The notes: generated from the letters alone by a model not told the origin. A stretch of DNA of 60,580 nt from Clostridiales bacterium (GCA_004557075.1 SFEX01000014.1:1-60580), one strand, 5' to 3'; shown: positions 18,003 through 27,145, numbered from the stretch's first letter. Numbers and translations are program-made.

Positions 18003-18542
18003 CTACTTCCATCGGCCTTTTGCACAATATGAAATCACTGCATTTACAACGGTGCCGGATGTGGCACGCACAAGCGAATACGCCGGGGCGTATTGCTCGG
18101 GCGCGCCTGCCTTTTTGCCGTAATCGGTAGATAGCCAGCAGTCGCCATTTCCGGAGGCCGTATGGGAAATGCCAGCCTGCACGCATGGTGTAGACGTGAA
18201 TGCGAATGGATACGCCAGCTTTTGCTTGGCCGCAGCTGCTGTGAAAATGCTGCCGTAAAATAAACTGCCCCATGTGCCCGTCACCGCTACGCTGACAACC
18301 TGAAATGCCGCCCAGCACTCAGCCGCGCCGCTGTTCCACTTGCGGTAGCTCCAGTTCCCCGATGTTCCCTGCTCAACGACATAATCAACAGCCTGATTTG
18401 CACTTATAGAGTTTATTGTCTCGGCTAAATTTGCGGAGTTCTGGCTCGACGGCATCGTTGCGCCCTTGCTCTGTGCCGCCGTATATGCGGCGGCGACGTT
18501 TGCCTTTATCCTGTTTATCTGTGACTGTACGCTCATTGCCAC
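18003..18542 (-). CDS. Tail fibre C-terminal-like protein
   Basis: The 179-residue protein starts with a helical segment (SQINRIKANVAAAYTAAQSK). A beta-rich region follows, with WSYRKWNSGAAECWAAF and a glycine- and aromatic-rich C-terminus. The YRKWNSG pattern is typical of the C-terminal tip domains of phage fibres. A host-binding role is inferred. It lies in the fibre gene cluster. Confidence 0.55.
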   Translation of the reverse strand: MAMSVQSQINRIKANVAAAYTAAQSKGATMPSSQNSANLAETINSISANQAVDYVVEQGTSGNWSYRKWNSGAAECWAAFQVVSVAVTGTWGSLFYGSIFTAAAAKQKLAYPFAFTSTPCVQAGISHTASGNGDCWLSTDYGKKAGAPEQYAPAYSLVRATSGTVVNAVISYCAKGRWK

Positions 18543-18548
18543 GCCTCC

Positions 18549-19793
18549 TTATATTGCGGCAAGCGCCGTCTCGATATCGTTTGTCAGTCCGACGGTACTG
18601 GCGCCATTGTGGAAGCCTGTGGGTATGCGCACGGACATAGTTGTAAGCCCATCAATTTCGAACGAGGTTGGCTCTATAATCGGTATTGTGCCGGTGAGCT
18701 TGACTGCGTCTCCGTTGTTATCTCGGCCGTAAAGGACTTTTCCGGATAGTATGTCGGAAGCCGTGCCGGTTGCGTCAAATGTGTTCGCAAACGCCGGGGG
18801 GATTGCTCCTACAGTGACTTTGCTCAGCAACTTGCCGCTACTCGGTGTAACAGTCTGCGAGGCTGTGGATGGAATCGTTGTTTTCTCCTCCAAAGATATC
18901 TGCACTTTGCCGCTGCCGTTGTGGTAGCCCTCGGGGATGGTGTAGCTCTGATTCCCCGTAGTTGCATCGAGTGTCTTGCTTACAGCTCCGTTATTGGGCA
19001 TCATGCCTTCTACCGCTTCGACCATATCGCCCGACCCGTTTCTTGTATAGGCGACCTCACCTTCAAGTAACCAGCTTGGATTAAGCGGCGGTTCGTTCGG
19101 GTCTAATATTTCCTGCACGGCATCGTATGCGTTTGTATAATCTAACGGTATCGTGCCAACAGTGACCTTACTCAGCACTTTGCCGGGCGACGGAGTAATA
19201 TCCTGCGAAGCCCTTGTAGGCGTGGCCGTTTTTGTTTCAGGAACGATATTCACTCCCCCGCCGCCACTGTGATAGCCCTTGGGAATAGTGTAAGCCATAT
19301 TACCGATACTTGTATCAAGAGTCTTCTCAACCGCGCCATTGTTCGGCATCGTGCCGGTTATGGTTTTACCTGCCGAGTCCACTATCACCTTGTTTGCGAG
19401 TACATCGCCCGCAGCAGCCGTGACCGCACTGACGTTCTGATAGGTTTCGGGGATGGGCTTGACGGTGACGTCAGACAGACCGTAAAAGCCCTGATCAGGA
19501 GTGACACTCTGCTGGTTCTTGGTCGGTGTTACGGTCTTGCTTTGCAAGCTGTAATTGCCGCCGCCCGCTACGCCCGATACCGTGCCGGAGCCGTTATGGT
19601 AACCTTTGGGGATAGTGTAGGTATCGCCCTCCTGTACGCTTGCGGATATAGCGCCCTTGTTCTCGATGCCGTCAACCGCCGTTGCCAGCGCGTCGAGCTT
19701 TGCGGTACTCGTCGCAAGGCCAAATTCTATAAGCTTGTCTCTTATCGTGTTTCTTGCAGTTTGCAGCCGCGTTATCTCTGTTGCTGTACTCAT
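18549..19793 (-). CDS. Repeat-built tail fibre protein
   Basis: The 414-residue protein is made of three or four imperfect repeats of about 90 residues. The recurring signatures are YTIPKGYHNGSG, TPSSGKLLSKVTVGAIP and ITGTMPNNGAV-KTLD. Repeated beta-rich units like these form trimeric fibre shafts in Firmicutes phages. It probably mediates attachment to the host surface. RBS and spacing fit the flanking tail genes. No recombination (invertase) or DGR machinery is present nearby. Confidence 0.7.
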   Translation of the reverse strand: MSTATEITRLQTARNTIRDKLIEFGLATSTAKLDALATAVDGIENKGAISASVQEGDTYTIPKGYHNGSGTVSGVAGGGNYSLQSKTVTPTKNQQSVTPDQGFYGLSDVTVKPIPETYQNVSAVTAAAGDVLANKVIVDSAGKTITGTMPNNGAVEKTLDTSIGNMAYTIPKGYHSGGGGVNIVPETKTATPTRASQDITPSPGKVLSKVTVGTIPLDYTNAYDAVQEILDPNEPPLNPSWLLEGEVAYTRNGSGDMVEAVEGMMPNNGAVSKTLDATTGNQSYTIPEGYHNGSGKVQISLEEKTTIPSTASQTVTPSSGKLLSKVTVGAIPPAFANTFDATGTASDILSGKVLYGRDNNGDAVKLTGTIPIIEPTSFEIDGLTTMSVRIPTGFHNGASTVGLTNDIETALAAI

Positions 19794-19805
19794 ATATAAG
19801 CCCTC

Positions 19806-20141
19806 CTATATCGTTTCGAGTAATGCGTTTATGTTGCCTATCTCCGTAAATACCCTGGCAGAGGACACCGGTCTTGTGTTATCCTCCGATATGCCCCCCG
19901 CCATGTCCACACTCAAAACGCCCTCCGGCGTTATCTTGAGATTTTCGCCGACAATGATAGAGCCGAGAGTAGAAGTCGTGGCTATAGCGTCCGAGCTCCC
20001 GCCGGTGTGTACAATATTCAGATTCTGAATGTCTACATCGAATGCAGCGTCCTCGTCAAAGCTCGCGTCCAAGTCCTCACCCGTATAAAACTGGGTGGTG
20101 AATTTCTCGTCTGACGAAAAAAGCACATTGAACGTCGGCAT
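19806..20141 (-). CDS. Hypothetical tail protein
   Basis: The 111-residue protein starts MPTFNVLFSSDEKFTTQFYT. It has an acidic stretch (DASFDEDAAFDVDIQNLNI) and ends in a helix (SARVFTEIGNINALLETI). Its start codon overlaps the stop of the upstream 99-residue gene by one base. It occurs with fibre genes and probably joins the fibre assembly. No domain is recognised. Confidence 0.5.
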   Translation of the reverse strand: MPTFNVLFSSDEKFTTQFYTGEDLDASFDEDAAFDVDIQNLNIVHTGGSSDAIATTSTLGSIIVGENLKITPEGVLSVDMAGGISEDNTRPVSSARVFTEIGNINALLETI

Positions 20142-20440
20142 TAAATCACCCCGTCCCTGAGTATCCTTTCGGTGCTTACCGTGAATATCTTGGACGCGAG
20201 GGCAGTGCCGTCAGCGAGCTTCACGCGGAGCTGTATTTCGGTCGTATTCGACGCGCCCAAGCGCAGAGTCTCAGCCTGAGTCAGCGTGACTTTGATAGTG
20301 TTATCCGCGATTATCCAGTCACTTATGGGCTTGTCCACAACGACCTGCCTGTTCTGCGCGATCGAAATATAACCGTCTGCAACGGTATTCGCTGCAAACG
20401 GTAATTCAAAATTTAAAGTTGGTGTTGTTCCTCTATACAT
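20141..20440 (-). CDS. BppU-like N-terminal domain protein
   Basis: The 99-residue beta-rich protein starts MYRGTTPTLNFELPF and includes TIKVTLTQAETLRLGASN. It resembles the N-terminal domain of baseplate upper proteins (BppU type), which anchors receptor-binding proteins to the tail. Assignment rests on this pattern and on position in the tail cluster. Confidence 0.55.
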   Translation of the reverse strand: MYRGTTPTLNFELPFAANTVADGYISIAQNRQVVVDKPISDWIIADNTIKVTLTQAETLRLGASNTTEIQLRVKLADGTALASKIFTVSTERILRDGVI

Positions 20441-20479
20441 ATCACATTACCTCCTGCGGTGTTTAGTAACGCCATCCGA

Positions 20480-21028
20480 TTACAGAGGAGTACTTTGGTA
20501 GCCTGCGTCCGTTGGAGTGATCCAAATTAGATCAAGACGCGGAAATCTGCCGCCCATACTTCTTTCATGCGACATAAACTGATATTCTGAGCCATCAGAA
20601 CGGCTCAGATGGAAATATTCCTCCCAGTCTCCTGCTGGATTGGTTATGCAAAGCACAGGCAGCTTCCCGGCCGCCAGCGTTTTGCTAATAACGCCATAGG
20701 CCGTCGAGTCCTGCGGGATGTCGTAAAAGCTCACTTGCTGACTGTCGGCGTCCCATGTGCCTTTGATCATCACGATGCAGCCGGAAGGGCTGTCCCATGC
20801 GGCTACCTTGTCGGCAGTTATGTCGTCAAGAACGGTTTTATTCCAATGACTGTGCTTAGCTATGAGCAGGTCATTGTGGGATGGAACGACCGTCCCATTC
20901 AGGTATTTCTTTATGGCGTCCGGGTGATACTGCAAGTCAGAACGAACCTTCGCTTCATCTGGTTCGACCGTGGGGAAGTCCGCGGGGTTTGTCCAAGTTT
21001 TAGCGAATGAAAGTTCATTAATCGCCAT
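20480..21028 (-). CDS. Hypothetical tail protein
   Basis: The 182-residue protein has an N-terminal segment (NPADFPTVEPDEAKVRSDLQ, then YHPDAIKKYLNG). This is a recurring start of Firmicutes phage tail or fibre-adaptor proteins. A beta-rich body follows. The gene ends one base before the start of the next coding region upstream, consistent with coupled expression. Function beyond tail association is unknown. Confidence 0.5.
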   Translation of the reverse strand: MAINELSFAKTWTNPADFPTVEPDEAKVRSDLQYHPDAIKKYLNGTVVPSHNDLLIAKHSHWNKTVLDDITADKVAAWDSPSGCIVMIKGTWDADSQQVSFYDIPQDSTAYGVISKTLAAGKLPVLCITNPAGDWEEYFHLSRSDGSEYQFMSHERSMGGRFPRLDLIWITPTDAGYQSTPL

Positions 21029-22960
21029 TTATCTCTGCCTCCCTTGGTAGTTATAAAAAACTTGGGCCGACACAAGCGATAGGTCGTTGCCCAAGGTGTT
21101 GTCCTCAATGCGCATCGAGAAGTGGCGGATGTGCTTGAGGCATGGTTTTCGCCGGAATATCCGGGCATATTTGAACATTGCGAGCGACCACGCGGACAGG
21201 TCGCGCGGCACGAGCTGCCAGCCGTAGGACAGCAGGTCGGTCGGGTCTTCTCGGTCCATGTAGTCGCAATTATATGTCACGCGCGCGGCAGTGTTCGCAT
21301 CGCCACGGATGCTGAAAACGACACTGTTCACGTTCTTTAACCGGTCGTAGGTATCGTAAAACATTACGGGGAACTGATAGTATTTTCTTATCGCAGCGTA
21401 TCCCGGAGTGTGTTCAGCATCTTCGCCAAGCACACAGTCCGAGTAAGTTTGCTCCGCGCGCACAACCACTCGCCCCTCCGCGGTAATATACCCGAGGAGA
21501 CCGACACCGCGAAAATACGCAACGGCTTTGATGTTGTCATGCCTGAACCATGATGGGTTGTTATAGCCGGAAATCGAATAATCCCACTCAAACGTAATAT
21601 CCCCGTCCGCCGATATCGCGGTTAACAAGTATTTCGTCTCGTTGTCGATCGCGCAAACCGTCGCCGCGTTGCGCACAGCCTGCAAAAGTCCTGCCTTCCC
21701 CGATCCGCCGTTTACTTTGTCGCTGATGCACTGAATATTGTTTTCGAGAGCAGCCGAGCTGTTGAGCACGATATGTACCCCCTGCTCGGTATTGCAGAAC
21801 ACGAGGTTGTTCTCTACGAGCTGTATCGTCCACGGAAGATCACAGCCGATGCGGCTGTTGATGTTCTTGTAGTCCATCGAGATGTATTGCTTTCCGTCTA
21901 TCTCTGTTAACGCGAACTCCGCTTTTCCCACAGAGTCAGTCTTGAAAATCACCAGAAGATTCTGCTGTTTGCCGAAACCCGTAATCTTCTCAGAGTTACC
22001 ACCCGCGAGATTATAGTTTGTCATTGGGAAATACCCCGGGTTCATCGACACTGCATCGTTATTACTCCAAAAATAGGCATTGGGCTGGGCATTGCATCCG
22101 CCCAATACCACGCACACATTGTCGTTACCGCCGTATACCTCAGCATAAGGACAGTCCATGATGCTGTTGTAAGCATCTGGGTTTGATTTGGAATAAATGA
22201 TGCGGACAGTGTTATTCGTCGCAGGCTCGGTGGCGGGCGGCGCGGTGTCAAACACTACAGTAGTACCCTCCAATCTCTCGGACACGGTAAACGCCGTTGT
22301 AAGTGTATCACTCACATAAACCTGCTCGACCGTCGCCCCCGTGACGGGGAGCTGGTATTCCTTCGCGCCGCTCTTGGCGTTGTACCAAATCTCCTTCTTC
22401 GGAGAAAGCCGATTCTCCGGCTGGTACCTGTCGCCCGCATGGGTCTCTGGGTCAGTATTGATCTGAATTATGGGCGTGTATGCCTCAACCGGCGCGCAAC
22501 TGAACATGTTGTTTGCATCGTTATGGCTAATTTTCAGATACACACCCGGTGCCTTGTACATCAGATAATCTTGATAGCGGAAAAACGTGCCTCTTTCTGT
22601 TGCTGTCGTCGGTAGCGTGTACCAGCTGATCATACGAACCGTCTTCGCCAGCGGGTCGCAACTGCAAATCTCATTACCAATGTGGAAAAACACCTGTCCG
22701 TAATACTTCTCGCTCGCACAGGTATAGCCCACCCCCAGAGAGTCTTTGAACGCCCAGCGCTGACCCGCGCGAGAAGACAAGATGCCGTTATTCCAGTTCA
22801 TATTCAGCATGTCAGGACTCTCATTGCTGTCGAGCAGGTAGTCGAGCTTCTTGAGATTAAGCCCGCCGTAGAGATTTGCAAATGTCAGAGTGTATTCCTG
22901 CTTTGGATCGACTCCGTATTTAAGCTGATACGCAGTAATATTGCCGATAGCTCTGGCCAT
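21029..22960 (-). CDS. Packaged-DNA stabilisation / head-tail connector protein
   Basis: The 643-residue, beta-rich protein includes FANLYGGLNLKKLDYLLDS near the start and CPYAEVYGGNDNVCVVLGG mid-sequence. It resembles the P22 gp10-like or T7 gp12-like stopper/nozzle group of short-tailed phages. It overlaps the stop of the adaptor gene by one base. With portal and adaptor it would complete the head-tail channel. The family assignment is by pattern and gene order. Confidence 0.6.
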   Translation of the reverse strand: MARAIGNITAYQLKYGVDPKQEYTLTFANLYGGLNLKKLDYLLDSNESPDMLNMNWNNGILSSRAGQRWAFKDSLGVGYTCASEKYYGQVFFHIGNEICSCDPLAKTVRMISWYTLPTTATERGTFFRYQDYLMYKAPGVYLKISHNDANNMFSCAPVEAYTPIIQINTDPETHAGDRYQPENRLSPKKEIWYNAKSGAKEYQLPVTGATVEQVYVSDTLTTAFTVSERLEGTTVVFDTAPPATEPATNNTVRIIYSKSNPDAYNSIMDCPYAEVYGGNDNVCVVLGGCNAQPNAYFWSNNDAVSMNPGYFPMTNYNLAGGNSEKITGFGKQQNLLVIFKTDSVGKAEFALTEIDGKQYISMDYKNINSRIGCDLPWTIQLVENNLVFCNTEQGVHIVLNSSAALENNIQCISDKVNGGSGKAGLLQAVRNAATVCAIDNETKYLLTAISADGDITFEWDYSISGYNNPSWFRHDNIKAVAYFRGVGLLGYITAEGRVVVRAEQTYSDCVLGEDAEHTPGYAAIRKYYQFPVMFYDTYDRLKNVNSVVFSIRGDANTAARVTYNCDYMDREDPTDLLSYGWQLVPRDLSAWSLAMFKYARIFRRKPCLKHIRHFSMRIEDNTLGNDLSLVSAQVFYNYQGRQR

Positions 22961-23580
22961 CAGAAATCACCCCACATATCAAATCCATATGTGTCGTAGA
23001 CCGCTCCGCGTTCAGCATGCGGCTTAGGTCTAAGCATCTCAATTCTCGTGCGCCACTCGTTGTATATGGCCGTGTGCGCATAAGCATCGTCCTGCATCAC
23101 GAGCTGCGAAGCCGCATAATACGGCAACGCATTCTGCACCATCTCGGGGCCGTCAAGAGTATCGTCGTCCTCGGGTCGCGGCAGCAACAGTCGAGGATTA
23201 CAGTGATATTTCAAAGTGACCAGCCCCTCAATGTATGGGGTTAGAATATAGTCATCCCCGACGATGGAATACGTTGTCGAGTGATAGACTCTTTCGCCGT
23301 CAACAATAAGCAGTCCGGCGGGGTCGATCTCATAGAAGTCATCTGGCAAATCAAAGCGATACAGCCCGCCGACCTTGCCCGCGTAGTTGAAATCGAGCGG
23401 CTCAGACGCAGGCAACGGCCGTATAAAGGATGCTATGAAGACCAAGGCATCGTTAAGCAGCCCGGGGATTCTGTTGAGGTAATCCTGCTGCCCGTTATAG
23501 CTCGCGGGTATTGCAGCGCCGCCGAGTGAATACTGGTTTAGGATCTGGAGCGTCTTATCACGGGCTTCTCCGTAAGTCAT
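22960..23580 (-). CDS. Head-tail adaptor protein (podovirus tail tube A-like)
   Basis: The 206-residue protein starts MTYGEARDKTLQILNQYSLG and has YRFDLPDDFYEIDPAGLLI near the middle. It matches the general form of gp4/gp11-type adaptors that bind under the portal ring. It follows the major capsid gene and precedes the stopper-like gene, the usual order in P22- and T7-like phages. No enzymatic residues are evident. Confidence 0.65.
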   Translation of the reverse strand: MTYGEARDKTLQILNQYSLGGAAIPASYNGQQDYLNRIPGLLNDALVFIASFIRPLPASEPLDFNYAGKVGGLYRFDLPDDFYEIDPAGLLIVDGERVYHSTTYSIVGDDYILTPYIEGLVTLKYHCNPRLLLPRPEDDDTLDGPEMVQNALPYYAASQLVMQDDAYAHTAIYNEWRTRIEMLRPKPHAERGAVYDTYGFDMWGDF

Positions 23581-23709
23581 AATTTCGGCTCCTTTCTGTA
23601 TTGTCGTATTGTAACCGAGGGCGGGAGTTGCACCCGCCTGCGCACGTTGAGGCCAAGGAGGAAAAAGTCCTCATCTTTTTTGCGCAAGAGTCTGCTCTCT
23701 CGATATAGA

Positions 23710-23734
23710 AAAGACCTCGATTATCGAGGTCTTT
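23710..23734 (-). terminator. Hairpin after the major capsid gene
   Basis: A perfect 11-bp stem (aaagacctcga / tcgaggtcttt) with a 3-nt loop is followed by T-rich DNA on the minus strand. It lies directly after the capsid stop and probably attenuates transcription so that capsid message exceeds connector message. Confidence 0.75.
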
Positions 23735-23747
23735 GGGGTTTGTGCTA

Positions 23748-24114
23748 TCAGCCGATGTTCAGGACGGCGTCGCCGACAGCGATAGGCTTGCTCTCGCCGT
23801 CAACCTCAACAACACGGACAACGGTTTTGCCGGACGCCGGTGTAATCTCGGTAGCCGCAGCGGTCAGCTCGGTCCACGCCGAGGTGGTGATCGCGGTACC
23901 GTAAGTTACGCCGGTAAGCTTGGAAGCGTCGTCCGCAAGGACGTAGTAGCGCTTCGCGCCCTCCATGGTGGACAGAACATTGATAGTTGTCTTACCAGTC
24001 GCGGTCGCGGCGGTGCCGACAATGAGATTCTTGAGCACAGCCTGAGAGCCATGGTAGTAGACCGCACCAGCCTTCTCATTGAGGACGAAGCAGTCATAGA
24101 TAATGCGTCCCTCG
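23748..24114 (-). CDS. Major capsid protein, exon 3
   Basis: This exon encodes the C-terminal part (about 121 residues), from EGRIIYDCFVLNEKAGAVYY to the stop at 23748. Its own frame opens with an ATG at 24119, but the first codons lie in the intron and there is no convincing ribosome binding site. The predicted 3' splice site follows a G (24115), the required terminal guanosine of a group I intron. Joined to exons 1 and 2 it completes the motif GWLVEGRIIYDCFVL. The rest is beta-rich and ends GDAVLNIG. Confidence 0.8.
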
Positions 24115-24393
24115 CGCATTGTTATCGTAAAGGCTTTTTATCCTTTACTTCTCACAGTTTCCCATGAGGTCAGCGTACATTTTCACCCTCGCTAATGCGG
24201 TGGGGTGTTGGACACTCTTGGGCGGATTATATTCTGCAAAGCAGGTTCACCGCCTACGCGTTACGGTGTGTGCAGATATTTAGTCTGTACATTACCTCGG
24301 TATTCCCATGCGGGTATCCGCCCGTTTAGGGTTCACCGATTTTGCCCAATTCCTTAGGTAGATTACGCTACCCTCTGGCCGAGGAATTGATTG
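24115..24393 (-). ncRNA. Group I intron 2 (279 nt, no ORF) in the capsid gene
   Basis: The 5' exon ends CTGGU, which pairs with the internal guide GCCAG at 24375-24379 and places the conserved U-G wobble at the cut. The 3' end is a G. P7 can form from GGCGG (24250-24254) and CCGCC (24221-24225). P8 is CTGC-TTT-GCAG. Core blocks resembling Q (AATACCGAGGTAA) and S (AGAATATAATCC) are present. The sequence is clearly homologous to intron 1. Self-splicing is inferred from these features. Confidence 0.8.
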
Positions 24394-24429
24394 ACCAGCC
24401 AACCGGATACTCCGGGAGGATTATCGTGA
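24394..24429 (-). CDS. Major capsid protein, 36-nt micro-exon 2
   Basis: Only 36 nt lie between the two introns. Together with one split codon on each side they encode IHDNPPGVSGWLV. This supplies the residues that are missing between LEDYK of exon 1 and EGRIIYD of exon 3. Reading frame, U at the 5' sites and G at the 3' sites all agree. Exons of 722, 36 and 367 nt sum to 1125 nt, exactly 375 codons. Confidence 0.8.
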
Positions 24430-25321
24430 CAATTTGTTACCCTATCGGCTCTTTATCCGATAGTTCTTATAGTTTCCTATAAGTTCAGAGTACATTTTCA
24501 CCCTCTCTGTTTTATTCTCAGAGGTCGGGTGCCGAACACTCTTGGGAGCGTTATATTCTGTGTATATCAAACATTTGTCTGCGCTTACGCACCCATCTCA
24601 TAGAAAACCCCGTCTCGTCGGAGATCTCTCTATCACTCATGCGGCGGTCAATGAACATTTGCCGCAGAGCATCCTCCGTGAGCCGGGATGTATGTTTACT
24701 ATATTGGTTGTTGTTTTTGCGAAGCACATTTCCGGATTTCTTTATGTGATATTTTACTTTACTGACGCTGCAACCGTATTGTGCTGCAACATCACGCAAC
24801 GACATACCCGAAAGATACGCGGTTACAAGTCTCATGTCGGGTTCAACGTTGGCAAGCTCTGAATTACGCCATTGTTTTCCTCCCGGACACAGATTGTAGC
24901 CATTGGGCTTTAACGAATTAAGTTCTTGTATGTACTTCTCTTCTAACCGATTTAACCCCTCTTCGGACTCAATCCCGGTTTCCAGAGTTTCAATGTAAAA
25001 GTGCTCGGCCCCATACTTTCGTATTGCCCACAGTATGGCTTGATTGTGGGTTTCAGGATTACTTGAAAGATGGCGCTTAAAGCGCTCCTCAACAGTCGCC
25101 ACTGTCTGCCCTACATATAATTTGTCGTTTACGTCGTTTTTGATTACATAAATGCTTCCGTTCATTTGATTACACAGGTTCAGCTCCTACTCGTTACGGT
25201 GGGCAGTACCTTTTGAAGTTCTGCCTTACCTCGGTATTCCCGTGCGGGTGATCTCCCGTTTAGGGTTCACCGATTTTGCTCGGTAGGCACTGCGGATTAC
25301 GCCGCAGAGAGACCACAATTA
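24430..25321 (-). ncRNA. Group I intron 1 (892 nt) carrying a homing endonuclease ORF
   Basis: Exon 1 ends AGAU and pairs with GUCU at 25310-25313, with U-G at the cut. The intron ends in G at 24430. P7 forms from GGAGC (25183-25187) and GCTCC (24545-24549), a compensatory change relative to intron 2 (GGCGG/CCGCC). P8 is CTGTGTA (25171-25177) with TACACAG (24558-24564), and the endonuclease gene fills the P8 loop. Without the roughly 606-nt loop the intron matches intron 2 in length and conserved blocks. Confidence 0.8.
24551..25165 (-). CDS. GIY-YIG homing endonuclease (intron-encoded)
   Basis: The 204-residue protein has an N-terminal GIY-YIG nuclease domain (SIYVIKNDVNDKLYVGQTV, about 4-22, then a conserved Glu near 76). 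A C-terminal DNA-binding part follows with two HTH-like segments (SLRDVAAQYGCSVSKVKYHI and MSDREISDETGFSMRWVRKR). It would cut intronless capsid alleles and drive intron spread. No good Shine-Dalgarno precedes the ATG. Its stop codon falls in the intron's 3' P8/S core, so ORF and ribozyme are interlocked. Confidence 0.9.
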   Translation of the reverse strand: MNGSIYVIKNDVNDKLYVGQTVATVEERFKRHLSSNPETHNQAILWAIRKYGAEHFYIETLETGIESEEGLNRLEEKYIQELNSLKPNGYNLCPGGKQWRNSELANVEPDMRLVTAYLSGMSLRDVAAQYGCSVSKVKYHIKKSGNVLRKNNNQYSKHTSRLTEDALRQMFIDRRMSDREISDETGFSMRWVRKRRQMFDIHRI

Positions 25322-26043
25322 ATCTTATAATCCTCAAGCTGCTTGGGCGCGGTTGCGGCGATAGCGTGGGTCAGAATAAAGGCGCAGCCTGCGGGCAGTC
25401 TGCTGGAAGGAACCTTTACGATCTGTACGCCGTCGACCTCGCCGATAACGCCCTTGATAAGCATCTCCTGAGACTGATTACCGTACTTCATGAATGCCGA
25501 ATCCTGCTTGAGAAGATTGGCGAAGCGGTAGCTGCAAAACGCGACGCGACCCTTATCGGGGACGTTACGGTTGCCGAGAGCCTCGTTTGCATTAAGGAAC
25601 ATCTCGTAGGCATTACTCTTGGTGCAAGCGACAGAGCTGTAGTTGCCGAAAGCAACAGCGGAGCTTGCGAGAGTCTTGAACACATAAGTGTCAAACTCGG
25701 GGATTGTGACCTCGTTCAGCTCGCGGGAAAGAGCCTTGCCTGCGTCGGAGACCATCTGAGACTGGATCTTGTCGCCCTTATCAATGATAAAAGTGAAGCA
25801 GCGATCCTTGCGAACCTTGAGGGTCTGCACGTTGCGTGCGAGGTCGGTGGGGGTACCGTAACGGGAAAGACCGCTGCGCTGATAGTCGTTCATGGGTACG
25901 ACCGGAATGCTGAACACCTTTACGGTGTCGACGCCGGTGAACTCATAATCGTTGTTAAGAGCCAGCATTGCCTGCGACTCACGGGTAAATCTCTCGTCAA
26001 CATTCGGAGAGTACTTGGAAGCGAGGTTAATTCCACCTGCCAT
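25322..26043 (-). CDS. Major capsid protein, exon 1
   Basis: This encodes residues 1-240 and part of codon 241 of the coat protein (MAGGINLASKYSPNVDERFT at the start, TAPKQLEDYK at the end). The open frame runs eight more codons into the intron to a stop at 25297, giving a truncated 248-residue product if unspliced. The spliced product is 374 residues, a normal size for a major capsid protein. It lies between scaffold and adaptor genes. Coat function is inferred from gene order and from the C-terminal motif restored by splicing. Confidence 0.85.
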
Positions 26044-26091
26044 GTTTAATCATCCTTTCTGATCGACACGGCCTGTGGCTGCGAGCGGCGC

Positions 26092-27051
26092 TCAGTAGCC
26101 GGAATTAAATCCGATGAGGAACGGGTCTGAGGGGATGGTGTCTGTTTCACCACCGCCGCTTGTACCGGTTACGGGCGCACGGGCAGCGGAAGCCGCGTTC
26201 TGTTCGTGAATTTTGTTGGTATTCTTCAAACGCTCGTTTTCGGCTTTCATCTGCTGGAACTCGTAGTTGAGGTACGCAGTTGCAAGGCGCACACCGCCCT
26301 CGACGGCGGCTTTCTGCACCTCATCGGGTATCTGCTTACCCCGGAGCTCCGGGCGTATGCTCATCAGTTCTGCGACTTCTTCGGTGAAATCTCGCGCGGG
26401 GGCGGCGGGCTCGGGTTCAGGTTTAGGCTCCGGCTCGGGCTCCGGTTCGGCGTCCGGCGCGGTCTTAGGTACGGTAGCTGCGGAAAAGCGAGCATTTACC
26501 ACTGCTTCCGCTACGGACTTATGTACGCCCTCATTCACCAGCGCGTCTATTTCAGACTGTCGATAGTTGTTGGCCGCCGCCTCAAGCATCGCAACAGAAT
26601 CATCGAAGCCCATCTGCGCTGCAAGTTTTGCGGCCATCTCCACGACCGGCTTTGCCTTATTCACACGTTCGCGCTCGCGGTCGAGCGCAAGAGATTTCTG
26701 ATAAATAGTCGGCAGCTCTGATTCATCAAGTTCAACATCCAGCTCCTGATGGTTATACTGGGTTTTGAACCTGAGCTTGGACGGTGTTACCTCGGTCTGC
26801 TCAGCAGGCTCGGTATTCTCATCCTGTTCTGCTCCGCTCGTTTCAGGCTCTGTGGCGGGAGTCTCCTCGGACGGCTCAGTTTCGACTGAATGCCCCTCCT
26901 CCGCAAGCTCCCCGATGCCCACCGTCGCGGGATCGGTCCATGAACTCGCGTCGAAAATATCGCCTACCCCATCCCAGCCGACAGGAAGAAGTACATCGTC
27001 ATTTTCTGCGGGGTTAATTTCAATCTGTTCGTTTTCCATGTTGTCTGTCAT
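26092..27051 (-). CDS. Capsid scaffold protein
   Basis: The 319-residue protein is acidic, with an N-terminal Glu/Thr-rich disordered region, a central helical part (about 115-190), a Pro-Glu repeat tract (about 195-215) and a C-terminal coiled coil (about 265-290). These are usual traits of phage scaffolds, and it precedes the capsid gene. The frame opens at 27069, but AAAGGAG lies 8 nt before the ATG at 27051, which is chosen. Confidence 0.75.
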   Translation of the reverse strand: MTDNMENEQIEINPAENDDVLLPVGWDGVGDIFDASSWTDPATVGIGELAEEGHSVETEPSEETPATEPETSGAEQDENTEPAEQTEVTPSKLRFKTQYNHQELDVELDESELPTIYQKSLALDRERERVNKAKPVVEMAAKLAAQMGFDDSVAMLEAAANNYRQSEIDALVNEGVHKSVAEAVVNARFSAATVPKTAPDAEPEPEPEPKPEPEPAAPARDFTEEVAELMSIRPELRGKQIPDEVQKAAVEGGVRLATAYLNYEFQQMKAENERLKNTNKIHEQNAASAARAPVTGTSGGGETDTIPSDPFLIGFNSGY

Positions 27052-27145
27052 GGTCAGTTCTCCTTTCATGGCGAGAAAGAATTTTGATATTTGCTTCGTG
27101 GTGAGAAGCTTTTATAACAATCCACTCAAAGTGGAGTTGTCTCAA

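Noticed and set aside
18549..19793. Diversity-generating retroelement acting on the repeat-built fibre.
   Set aside because: No reverse transcriptase or template repeat is found in the prophage; the repeats are ordinary fibre modules.
24119..24119. ATG at 24119 as the start of an independent 123-residue capsid-decoration protein.
   Set aside because: The first two codons fall in the intron, no ribosome site is present, and the frame completes the capsid motif exactly when spliced.
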